From Cerioporus squamosus (Eukaryota > Basidiomycota > Agaricomycetes > Polyporales > Polyporaceae), in assembly GCA_022592435.1 (NCBI GenBank), contig JABYQS010000416.1, forward strand, positions 1 to 24,111: 24,111 nucleotides of DNA. Direction: 5' to 3'. The notes beneath the pieces are model-generated. The model saw nothing but the letters and a program-made list of their open reading frames with translations. It ran no database searches and had not been told where the DNA came from. Each line of letters starts with the position of its first letter. Position 1 is the stretch's first letter. Position numbers and translations under genes: made by a program. Shown piece after piece: positions 1 to 9,060 of the stretch.

Positions 1-226
1 AGATGACAGCTTTGAAACGGCGTGCGCCTCTGTCAAGGAGGCTCCTCCTGCAGCGATCCTTCCTCGATAGGAGGCAGAAGAGTTGTTTGTATAGTGCAGG
101 TGTTGAATAAGCGGAGAGACGCGGGAGACTCCGTGAGCGTGCGTGAAAGGAGACGGCTTTGCTTGTACGAGCGAAGCTGTACATTGCGGTAGAGGTGCTG
201 ACGACATCGGCAGCCAAGCTTGACAT
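1..226 (-). CDS. Possible 5' end of an unrecognised gene, running off the left edge
   Basis: On the minus strand an ATG at 226-224 opens a frame of 75 codons that reaches the window edge without a stop. The predicted N-terminus (MSSLAADVVSTSTAMYS...) is rich in Ser and Arg and has few acidic residues after about residue 8, which would fit a mitochondrial presequence. I recognise no domain. A frame this long can occur by chance in GC-rich DNA, so this is only a candidate. If real, it would be divergent from the lipase gene at 799 and share the roughly 570-bp interval between them. Confidence 0.2.
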   Translation of the reverse strand, partial: MSSLAADVVSTSTAMYSFARTSKAVSFHARSRSLPRLSAYSTPALYKQLFCLLSRKDRCRRSLLDRGARRFKAVI

Positions 227-798
227 GTCAACGCGCAGGCCCGCAGAATGTCGAGCTCGGTAGTCCAATTCTGCGAAGTGTCGGGTGCAGCTTCAATGAT
301 AAGAAGGTGCACCTCATGCGGCAAGTGTAGACCACTTGCCAGCGAAAGGTATGGCTCGCTCTGTATCGTAAGCCACTTCATTGATTTCTGCCCTTTTTGT
401 ACAACCGCAGGGCCTCCGAAGCTCTGCCCCAGGGGTACTAGTAGTAGTAGTACGCCTTGCCATGGACCGTCTCCAGCCTCGACGTACTTAGTATCAAAAG
501 TTCCTGTTGGTCGGTGTCTCAGGACGGGGACGATAGGCGCCCGAGGGTGTTTCACGCGAACGTGCTCTTCCGGCAGGGCCGAGCGCGATCGCCCACCGAA
601 AGTCGACTGTGACGCCCCAGAGTGAGCTCCCCAACGTCTCTCATCTCTCGACGTCGTGCTACATGTCTTCCTCATCGTCGACGGTGACATGCAGACCGTC
701 TGGTTTCCTGTCCCCGTCGCTGCACTTTTTCGCCGGATCGTGAACGTCGTCTACTCTTTCCATATCCCAGCACTACCTCCAGTCGCCCACCGATCCGG
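227..798. other. Intergenic stretch upstream of the lipase gene
   Basis: I see no convincing gene here. A plus-strand ATG frame at 248-625 (125 codons, with a CTSCGKC cluster) has no recognisable domain and is probably chance. The last 150 bases before the ATG at 799 are pyrimidine-rich, as is common in fungal core promoters and 5' leaders. I see no clear TATA box. Confidence 0.4.
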
Positions 799-3200
799 AT
801 GCGCCCCGATCATCCCTGCGCCGTCGTAGAGCCTCGAGTCCACAGAGGCTGGACGCATATACCGACTCTGCAAGCGTCCAAGTCAAAGAGGAGAAACCCC
901 GCCTCAGAAGGCGTCCAGCTCATGGAACCCGACCAGATACATATACTCATGAATAATCCCGCCCTGTATGACCCGCTACGCAAGCCGCGATACCCTATTG
1001 TGCTATGTCATGGTGAGTGCGTTCAGGTTGACGGGACTGACGGGATTGACGCCAACTTGGACCAGGACTCTACGGCTTCGATGTCCGAGGGCCGTCGGCG
1101 TTCCCCATCTTGCAACAACACTATTGGTCCAATGTCTTGAACGTGTTGCGGAGGAAGGTCGGCGCGGAGGTTCTGGTGACGGGTGTACCGAGGTGAGTAC
1201 CTTGATTGTCCGGGGGAAGTGATCGAAGAGGGTGCGGTATGCATGTACACATGCTAGTGTACGCACCGGGTGGGTCCGTTGTTTCAGTCGAAATCGTGCC
1301 GCCTGGACGTAGCTGGATGCAAGCTTGACGCACATTAGCGCATATATCACGGCAGGTATACCCGCGTTTTGGACGGGCGAAAAGGCGCGACATTTCCGCC
1401 GCGCGAGTATACCTTTTGTCTTCTCGCCCATTGGCATGCCTTTTGTCCCGTCCAAAACGCCGTGATGCCTGCCGTGTATATCCCAGCCTCGTCGACCACG
1501 GTGGTCACACCAGTGGAAGTAGAAGAGGCACGGCAGGAATACCGGCGATTTAGACGGGCCAGAAGTCGAAACATATACGCCGCCCGAGGATACCTCTTGT
1601 CTCGTTTCATGGCGCAACCGGCCAAAGATTTATTTCGCCTGATCGCCTGAAAGAAAGGTCATTCTGCGCGGCGACTTTCGCCCATTGACACGCCTTTTGT
1701 CCCGTTCACGACGCCGGGATGCCTGTCGTGAAGGGATTGAGCAAAGCTGTCACGTCAGGGATATCCGCGTTGCGAAGGGGCGAAAAGGCGAGACATATTC
1801 GCGACGCGCGGATACCTTTAGTCTCAGTTGAGAGCGCACCGGCCAACAGGCTTTTTGTCGTCCAATGGACTTTCATTTTCCCAAATATGTGTCGCGATCC
1901 GGAACGACCTGTCTGACACCTCACCCAGCACCGGCTCGGTGTCGTCTCGCGCAGAGAACCTCGACAAGTTCTTACGTGACAAGGCTCCTGCGAGAGGCGT
2001 GAACTTCCTCGCGCATTCCATGGGCGGCTTGGACTGCAGGCACCTCATCACCCATCTCAAGCCGAAGGATTATGCCCCGCTCTCGCTCACGACCATTGCG
2101 ACGCCGCATCGTGGCAGCCCGTTCATGGATTGGTGCAGTGTGAGTCGCTAGAGGTCCTCGTTACTGAATGCTCGGCTGATTCCCTGCAGCAATACATCGG
2201 GCTGGGTTCCTACAAGGAGGACCCGTCGAAACCTCGACCAGCGAACTCGGAGTCTAGTCCGGAGCCTCAACACGAGCGACCCTCCGAGGAAAAGCAGACA
2301 TCTTCCATGAAGTCTTTGCTCTCTATCACATCACTGCCGTCATCATTCACCACTCTGCTCATCTCCCTCTTGGACTCCCCGGCGTATGCCAATCTCACCT
2401 CCACATACCTGAACACGATCTTCAACCCCAACACGCCCGATGATCCCTCCGTCAAGTACTTCAGCGTCGCAGGCCGGACATCCAGCATGAACATCTGGCA
2501 CCCGCTGTGGCTGCCGAAGATGGTGCTCGACGGCTTCGAGGAGCGCGAACGTGCGCGCATGCGTGAGCAGGGCCACCCCCTTGCCGACATGGACTCGGAA
2601 TGGGGCAACGACGGCCTCGTGACCGTGCAAAGCGCGCGATGGGGCGAGTTCCTGGGCGTCCTCGAGGGTTGCGACCACTGGGAGCTCCGTGGCGCGCGCG
2701 GGCTGGACGTCGACCTGCCCTCTATACCCGGCACGGACAGCTGGAACTTCGCCGATTGGGGCAAGTTCGTGCGCGCGTGGAAGAGGGAGGAGAAGGCTGC
2801 TGCGCGGAGTGCTGGCGCTGGCATCAGCGACCAGGGGCATGCACTTGCCACGGCCGGGGCTGGCATGGAGGACGGGGAGCGCGGGGAAAGGGAGGACGCG
2901 CGGCGCAGACAGGACCGGGAGAACATGAACGCGGACGAGGTCGTCAAGAACTCGACTGACAAGCTCTCCGCGGTGTTCGACTGGATCGTCGAGTCCGTGC
3001 CCTCTCCACTTTCGCCTGGCACCTCTAGTCAGGCGGGGAAGAAGGATCAGCCCAAGGACAGCCAGGCGCGGGAGAAGTACATGGAGAGGGAGAGGGAGAA
3101 GGTGACGAAACCTGCCGAGCGGAGCGACCTTGCTACGAAGATGGACCTCGAGCGATTCTACGTCTCGCTGTGCAAGAAGTTGTACGACGAGGGGTTGTGA
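799..3200 (+). CDS. Tgl2-like triacylglycerol lipase (alpha/beta hydrolase), 4 exons
   Basis: My model has exons 799-1012, 1066-1192, 1929-2139 and 2190-3200, which join in phase to 520 codons. The family hydrolyses acylglycerol esters; yeast Tgl2 is a mitochondrial lipase. Visible motifs in order are the oxyanion-strand motif YPIVLCHGLYGFD (about residues 65-77), GVPSTGSV, the nucleophile elbow AHSMGG with Ser144, the acidic residue in NDGLVTV (Asp325) and the histidine in GCDHWELRG (His347). The triad is therefore complete. The C-terminal third adds a low-complexity charged stretch (around 2870-2940) and a further charged Lys/Glu-rich tail, so the protein is clearly longer than yeast Tgl2 (about 326 aa from memory). 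Introns 1 and 3 are 53 and 50 nt. Intron 2 is 736 nt and repeat-filled (see the repeat entries). The first exon's start is the least certain part: 799 is the first in-frame ATG and residues 1-45 show no known motif. Confidence 0.85.
1349..1475. repeat. Fold-back repeat unit 1 inside lipase intron 2
   Basis: The left arm (1349-1386) and right arm (1438-1475) are imperfect inverted repeats of about 38 nt. Read 5' to 3', the left arm has ACGGCAGGTATACCCGCG followed by TTTTGGACGGGCGAAAAGGC; the reverse complement of the right arm is the same apart from about 7 substitutions. Between them lies a core with the hallmark GAGTATACCTTTTGTCT. The unit lacks about 60 nt of spacer that is present in unit 2. 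Confidence 0.8.
1530..1730. repeat. Fold-back repeat unit 2 inside lipase intron 2
   Basis: The same arms recur at 1530-1568 (ACGGCAGGAATACCGGCG...) and, inverted, at 1691-1729. The core GAGGATACCTCTTGTCT matches unit 1. The stretch TCGCCCATTGACACGCC (from 1678) matches TCGCCCATTGGCATGCC of unit 1 (from 1424), and both continue into CTTTTGTCCCG. This is the longest copy (about 200 nt) and carries an internal segment missing from unit 1. Confidence 0.75.
1750..1870. repeat. Fold-back repeat unit 3 (partial) inside lipase intron 2
   Basis: The left-arm-like sequence CACGTCAGGGATATCCGCG begins near 1751 and is followed by GGGGCGAAAAGGCGAGACAT and GCGGATACCTTTAGTCT, which align with units 1 and 2. 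It shares GCGCACCGGCCAA with unit 2 (GCGCAACCGGCCAA). The right arm is reduced to a fragment at about 1849-1866 (GGCTTTTTGTCGTCCA). It looks like a truncated or more diverged copy next to the 3' splice region of the host intron. Confidence 0.65.
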
Positions 3201-3601
3201 CCGCCCACGGACCTTGACGTTGCTGTTCAACTTGGCGTCGGTGCGTTGCCGCCCTCGGGTGTCTGTATCAATAATGTGTACTCTATGGTCTGGTCTATCG
3301 TAATTCACGGTCGCTCTGCTTTGCTATACGACATTCACTGCTGCATCCGCTCAACATACTTTGGAAGCCCTGCTGTGGGAGCCGGTCAACCCCGGGAATC
3401 AGGCGCCTACACATTCAACTGAAGTTTAGAGCTCTTATCTCGTGTCATCTCCTACCTCTCATCGGCATACAATGCGTATGCATCCAGTAAGTTTCTGTCG
3501 CATATCAGAATAGCTGCTTTCTTACGTATATCAGCTTTTCTCCAGGTCCCACTAACACCTGTCGCAAGTCTCCGCATCGAATCGAACACTGTCGAAAATC
3601 A
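3201..3601. other. Intergenic region between the lipase and F-box genes
   Basis: These 401 bases separate two plus-strand genes. The first part should hold the lipase 3' UTR; an AATAAT-like A-rich motif lies near 3271. The second part should hold the F-box promoter, which is pyrimidine-rich and has no clear TATA box. I see no gene. Confidence 0.4.
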
Positions 3602-4982
3602 ATGATTTACCTGAGCAACAGCTCGATGGGTGGGAGCACACGTACCCAGCTCTCCGACAATCTGAAGCATCGCGACGAAAGCAAATGGGCTCGAACGGAG
3701 CAGCAGGATGCTCTTCCATCTCAATGGTTGCCGCTCGAGCTGCAGTTTCTTATCCTCGATGAAATATCCAGGAACTCGCCGAGCTGGCTGATCATGCGCG
3801 GTTCTCTGCGATCCTGCGCATTGACGTGTCAGGCTTGGCTACCGCAGGCTCGTCGACACCTCTACCACGCCGTGTACTTGGACGATCCGTGGCAAACTCC
3901 TCTATTCGCACGCACGCTCACGGAGTCCCCGAGCATCGGCCCGCTAATCAAGCACCTTCACCTGCCCTGTTTCTCATACATCGTCGTAGACGAGTACGGG
4001 TCTCAGCAACGGCCGTTCCCGGGATACGTCCCCTTCACCCCCGTCGCGGTTTCGAATTTGTCGTCGCTGCGCTCGGTCACAATCAAAGTCCCCCGGAAGG
4101 ACTATGCTCCGTCCCTCTTGCTTCAACTCATCGGAAGCTTCTCCGTCCTCAGGAGCCTCGAATCCTTGTCTATCCACAATGCGATGTGCCCGTTCCCGGG
4201 CATACTCCACCTCATCTGGTCCTTTCCTGCGCTCAGATCCGTTGAACTCGACAACTGTGGATGTTACAACATGGGGCCGCCGGCAGATGTCAACGCATGT
4301 CCGAACCGCTGCCGTGACTTGCGTGATCTCAAGGTATGTGCGCGCTGTGCTACGCCCACGTCGCATTCGCGGTGTTAACCTTCAAGTCCGCTTCAGATCC
4401 GTAGGGCGATCAGGGTGGGGCCCTTCCTCAATAAGTTTGCCGAAGCAGGTTGAGATTTCGAGCATCCCTATTTGGAGGCATACGGTCGGTACTCACGATC
4501 ATTACGAAGGTGCGGTCAACGTTGCTCTCACAGTGTCTTCCGAGGGTGCTGAGCGGTGGCGTCCGTGCACAGGACTCCGCAGGTTCAGCCAGCTCAAGGT
4601 CCTGGACCTCGGGACGTGCAACTGGGACATCACCTGGGTTATGGAGGCTCTGTCCAACGTCCGGAGTGACATGATGCAGCGTCTCGCCCTGACCGTACGG
4701 TCTCATGAGACGCCGTTGGAGACCGTGATTCAGCACTGGTCTGCGTCAGGGCTGGACGACATACTGTCCGCCCCACCATTCCTCAGACTGGAGGAATTTG
4801 AATTCAACCTTCTCTGTACCGGCTTCGAGCACGCGGCCGCACGGGAGGAAATTGTGCGCATTCTCCCCCAGTGCCACGGGCGCGGTATCTTCAGGTTGCA
4901 TATGAAACCTTGTGAGTCCGTGAGTCCGTGCTGAACTATCGCATCTCCGGCTGAGAAACTCGCAGATGAACCGGCGGTGTGA
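3602..4982 (+). CDS. F-box protein with LRR-like C-terminal region, 4 exons
   Basis: Exon 1 (3602-4333) starts at the first in-frame ATG and carries an F-box-like motif at about residues 42-85 (WLPLELQFLILDEIS ... CALTCQAWLPQARRHLYHAV). It is followed by Leu-rich segments typical of basidiomycete F-box proteins, where the F-box would bind Skp1 and the C-terminus would select the SCF substrate. An intron follows LRDLK (4334-4396). After a short exon (4397-4448) a second intron from 4449 to 4509 or 4533 is needed to restore frame; both acceptors keep the phase. Exon 3 runs to 4911 (LEEFEFNLLC, ILPQCHGRGIFRLHMKP). A 54-nt intron (4912-4965) leads to the last five codons. The length is about 395 aa. 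The 4397-4533 stretch is the weak point: a frameshift there cannot be excluded. A broken paralog lies directly downstream. Confidence 0.7.
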
Positions 4983-5650
4983 TGAAGCTTCGTGGTCTGC
5001 GTGCCGCGTCGTAATCTTGCCGTGGGATTCGCTGTGCACAGGGACGGCTCAACATGGTACTACTCTCGTCCCGCCCCAACCTCTCACCCTTACTATTTCT
5101 TCGTCCTCCTGGACCGAAACTGAATCCAGACTTCTGTGTACTCGCGAGTGTACAGCTATGTAAGTACTAGCAATTCCATCAGATCTTGCCTTCGAGTCGC
5201 ACAATGTTGCCTCGTTGGTGAGGCGAAGAGCCTTATCACTTTGTCTCATGAGGGTCGAGATGCGTGTCCATCGCGCATCCTCTGAAAGCTATCCTGGTGG
5301 CACCATCGTTGAAGTGTGCACGGGCGTCTGGCAGATTTAACCAAATGTCCCTCGGAAAGTCCCGACCGACGGGATCGAGGTGCCCGTCAATATCGGAGGG
5401 GTGACGGTCCCGACTTAGGAGCAGCGCTGTTCTCTGCATCTATGAAGCACGTCTGCCCGGCCTTCGTATCGGGTGCGTATCCATTATGCACTCTACACCT
5501 AAGTAAGTATATGCTAGCAGATACTTACTAACATATGTGGGTCAGCAAACGAGCTCCAGGGAGATCAGTACGAAGCAGCGAGCATCTCATCCGCCACCTG
5601 AAATTTATTGAGAACTCATATCACTTCAGTGCCATCACTGCCATGGAGCG
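4983..5650. other. Intergenic stretch between the F-box gene and its broken paralog
   Basis: I find no gene in these 668 bases. They contain a near-palindrome around 5138-5155 (TGTACTCGCGAGTGTACA) and a perfect 9-bp inverted repeat at 5502-5529, listed separately. The segment should include the 3' UTR of the F-box gene and whatever promoter the paralog once had. Confidence 0.4.
5502..5529. repeat. 9-bp inverted repeat AGTAAGTAT / ATACTTACT
   Basis: The arms 5502-5510 and 5521-5529 are perfect complements separated by a 10-nt loop (ATGCTAGCAG). It lies about 120 bases upstream of the decayed F-box copy. No function can be assigned; short AT-rich palindromes of this size can arise by chance. 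Confidence 0.5.
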
Positions 5651-6635
5651 ATGAAGTTACCACTCGATGTCTATTTGCTGGTGATCGATGCAGCATCAAC
5701 GATGGATTACTACACCAGGCGTCACCATGGCGGCGTGTCCCACTATCAAAAACCTATACGTTCTCCCGATACATTTCCGGACGTTCGAGGACTTCGCTCG
5801 ACTTCTCCTCTCCTGCCCTAGCGCTGAAGCCCTCTTTATCCTCGGGTGCTGCAAATGGGACGAGATGGGGGACATCGTGGACCCTAGTGAATATCCCGGA
5901 CACGGTCGGAACCTGCGACAGCTGAAGGTGAGCATGCATCTCCTCCGTTGGGACCTGTCCCAAGTACGCGCTTGAGAAGACTAGTCCAGTTCTCATTCAA
6001 TCGCGGCTTTCAGCTCTCATGTCAACCGAACGAGTACCTGTTTTTTCGTCTATTCGCACATTCCTATCCGAAGGATCGAGTGGTCAACGAGTCACTCAGG
6101 CACTGGAGGTTCAGCGGGGCATAACTGTGCAGGTGTGCCGATTCATGTGTCATGCCAGCGTCATCATGGTGACTTACTGCTCAACTGCTCAATCACCCAG
6201 CAACGTCGACCTATACCCTCCTCGAAGAACTCGAATTGAGCGGCCCGTCTCGTGACTTCGACTGGGTTCGATTTGGGCAATTTCTGCGCTGTATCCGGAG
6301 CAATGAGTTCCGATGTCTCTCCATAAGTCCTGTCATATGGCAGGAAGGATATGAAGACAACCATGCGGCAATGGTCAGACGCACGGCTGGACGACATTCT
6401 CTCGGATGGCCCCTTCCTACGTATGCAACAGTTGCGTTTAAGGTTCCGCTGCTCGGCTACAGTGGTCGCTGAGACGCAGCGGTGGCAAAAAGGAGATCGA
6501 ACGCGTGTTCCCCAGATGTCATCAGCGTGGTTTGATCAAGCTGGAAATGGGGGGATGGGGATCATGGTGAGTAGGACCTTGTGGGTCCTTCGAGACTATC
6601 GCAGTGCTCACGGTCTGCCAGCAGACACCCAGTGA
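5651..6635 (+). pseudogene. Decayed tandem copy of the upstream F-box gene
   Basis: Pieces of an F-box/LRR protein lie in the same order as in 3602-4982 but in conflicting frames. An F-box start, MKLPLDVYLLVIDA, is at 5651. An LRR-like stretch with FEDFARLLLSCPSAEALFI (about 5780-5840) is in a different frame. It ends at RNLRQLK with a donor at 5928, matching LRDLK and the donor at 4334 in the intact copy. Downstream are LLEELELSG (about 6217), LDDILSDGPFLRMQQLRL (about 6388, matching LDDILSAPPFLRLEEFEF) and EIERVFPRCHQRGLIKLEM (about 6495, matching EIVRILPQCHGRGIFRLHM). Frames change near 5725, near 6360 and near the A-run at 6487-6491. Most of the region between the F-box and the first LRR piece is missing. 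A donor at 6565 repeats the last intron of the intact gene. It could instead be a live gene with several unseen introns or assembly errors, but decay after tandem duplication fits best. Confidence 0.6.
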
Positions 6636-6768
6636 CGAAGCTTCGTTGTCATATATGATATGGTCACACCTCGTTGAAGTCGTTCATCTGCCATGTACCA
6701 GATTCGAGTAGGCAAGCGATAGTACACCCAATTCACATCGTTGCGGTTGAGTCCCACATCGGGATGCT

Positions 6769-8493
6769 TCATGCGAGAACCCTCTGTCTCGCCAACGCGA
6801 CTGCGACACTCCCGGCGCCGGTCGCCAGAGCACACGACCCGACGAAGATCTCTACGGCTCCATAGCCAGAGCGGCCAAATCCGTGGCCCATCGGCAAACC
6901 CTTCCCTGCCTCCAGGAGCAAACCAGAGATAATGGGCCCGACGACTGCCGAGACGCCTTTCGAAAACGCGAGGCCGGAGAAAGCCATTCCCGCATACTCG
7001 GGCTTGTACCCTGCACACTCCGCCGCGGCGTTCGTCCACGTCGAGGAGAATCCCCCGCTCTATTAAATGGACTCGTGAGCGACGTTGGCAATGGCGGGTA
7101 TGATGTGAGCTACGCACCAGACACCCGAATATGACGGCAAAGAAGTACAGATAGATAGCAGCGTTTGCGAAGCCCCATAGCAGGAATGCTCCTAGCGCGC
7201 TGCCAAGTGCGCTAACCAGCATGATTGATGGGTAGGGGAACCGATCGGTGAGGTGTCCGAGGAGGACCTGGCCCAACACGGCGGACGAGTTGAAGAGTGC
7301 GAGGATTATAGTCGCCGTGAACTGGTCGGAGATCGTCCTCGTGAAAGTGACGATGTAGAGCGATACCGGGAAGTAAGAGAGTCCTTGAAGGAGGTTCGTG
7401 ACGGCCTGCAGGAAGTCTATGAGACGCGAGCTCTGGTATAGTGCGGGAGACATAGGACGTACGAAGCTCCAGAAGAGGGCGTTCTTGAGGAAGGTGAGCT
7501 GGGGAGGGATGAACTTGGGTCGCCGCTGGGCCGAGCTGAACTTGGGTACCGGGAACCGACTCCGCATGCCCAGAAGCGCTATGGCAGTGCACAAGCTTGT
7601 ACCGATGGCCCATATTCGCAGCGTCCAACGCAGACCGACCTTGTCGAGAAGAAAGTTGAGCAGGAACGGGAAGGCGAAGCCCCCGACACCTGTACCGGAG
7701 AAGATGATGCCTCCGGCGAGACCGCGGCGCTCCGAGAACCATTCCGGGAGCAGCTTGATGACTGGCATGTAGAGAATGCCACCGCCAATGCCGACGCCGA
7801 CGCCTTGTAGCAGTATAAGCTGCCAGACCTGTTTCCACCGCCGACGTTGTTAGCAGCTGTACCACACAGATGGTGACAGAGCCGCACCTCTGTCGCAAAG
7901 CTTGAACAGAACAGTGAGGTAAAGTAGAGCGCTAGACCGAACCACATCGCCGGCCGTAGGTAGTCCGGATACCTGCCGAGGAGGAAAGACAGGATGAACC
8001 CCTGGGCCTCAAGGTTAGTGGCAGCCGAGCTTCGGAAGAGGGCGATCCTGGCGTACCTCCCCATACATCAAACCGAGGGCGATAGTCCCTACGGCTGCGA
8101 TAGCAATTCCGGACGAAGAGTCGAACGGAGGATGCGACGTGTAGTAGTCTGCAAGAGACTTCTATAGGTCCGCAGGTACGTGGAGGTTCGATATCGTACC
8201 TTGGAAGATACCATAACTGTTCGAACTTCCAGTGAGCGCTATGAAGTTGACGATGCCATGAGAACGAACCTGAACCCGAATCCCCAGACCATCATTTCCA
8301 CAACGAATCCAGCTGCGCAGAAGGTCCAGGCGCGAAGTCCCCTGTCTACGGGCGGGAGCTCTTGCACGTCCGCGCCTTCCTGTGGGTCGTGCAAGGCGAC
8401 CATCGATGACTGCGTCGACACCGTGCGCGGTTCCTCCCCCATCGTGGTCATTTCCATTTCCATGTCTCTCTTACCATCTCTCTCAGAATCCAT
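6769..8493 (-). CDS. MFS transporter of the monocarboxylate porter type, 6 exons
   Basis: Exons in transcription order are 8493-8270, 8216-8200, 8148-8057, 8001-7888, 7828-7118 and 7059-6769; they join in phase to 482 codons. After about 50 hydrophilic residues the protein has some 12 membrane segments. The joined first segment (VEMMVWGFGFSYGIFQ) and the loop EWFSERRGLAGGIIFSGTG match the two signatures of MCT-like carriers (TC 2.A.1.13), the second corresponding to the YFxKRRxLAxG motif. Fungal members move monocarboxylates, riboflavin or other small solutes across the plasma membrane; the substrate here cannot be read from sequence. Exon 2 is only 17 nt (TTATGGTATCTTCCAAG), yet without it the frame breaks and SYGIF is lost. 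Introns are 51-59 nt. The gene is divergent from the MIF4G-like gene at 9061. Confidence 0.88.
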
Positions 8494-9060
8494 ACTCTCT
8501 GCTCTCGCCGTTGTGTTGAGGGGAAAGACGCGACTTTACAATTTGTCGAGCATGTTTCAGTCAGAGCGTATTGGCGCCCATGACTCGACTTTTACTTTTT
8601 ACATAAGTAGTGACCCGTGGCCTGGCCCACTCCCGTACTTGTCTTGACCTCGGGCCTTCAACTGAAGTACCACATACTTACTGACTTCGAGCTACAAGTA
8701 TTAATCGCATGTCACTCATTGACTGTCAGTTGTTATCGTACATGATGCATGACAGGCTAAGTATGCTATCCTCACAATCCAGAGGTACCCGTTGGCTGAC
8801 GATGCTCTTCTAGTAGGCCAAATGTCACTCGGATGGTCGTCGGATGTACCCCTCACTGAATTGTCCTTTCAGGAGAACCCGTAATGTCTACGGCGCATGC
8901 AAGCAACGGATATGATCGAGGCATACTGCGAAGTCCTTTCGAGATCGACTTGAATGGTCAGCCACATTGGTGTCAGCCCGGCAGTCGATCTGTAGTCCCC
9001 TCGCCGTCGACATTGTGACCACTAGTTCTTGCTTCTTCCCCCAACCACGCCGTCTCCCCG
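8494..9060. other. Shared upstream region of two divergent genes
   Basis: These 567 bases separate the start codons of the minus-strand MFS gene and the plus-strand MIF4G-like gene and must contain both promoters. I see no clear TATA box. Bases just before 9061 are pyrimidine-rich (TTCTTCCCCCAACC). There is no gene in this stretch. Confidence 0.45.

Noticed and set aside
248..625. Plus-strand 125-codon ATG frame with a CTSCGKC cluster upstream of the lipase gene
   Set aside because: It has no recognisable domain, its Cys spacing matches no zinc-binding family I know, and its composition looks like chance translation. No splice link to the lipase gene could be found.
1369..1650. Overlapping open frames on both strands in the repeat region (plus 1369-1650, minus 1347-1625 and 1003-1617)
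   Set aside because: They are by-products of the inverted repeats within the lipase intron: both strands read similarly because the arms are complementary.
2267..3308. Long minus-strand frames (251 and 321 codons) opposite lipase exon 4
   Set aside because: They are antisense shadows of a GC-rich coding exon whose plus frame carries the catalytic Asp and His motifs.
7212..7898. Minus-strand 228-codon frame overlapping the MFS gene
   Set aside because: It lies in another frame across exon 5 and the neighbouring intron, without membrane segments. The MFS frame with its signatures explains the region.
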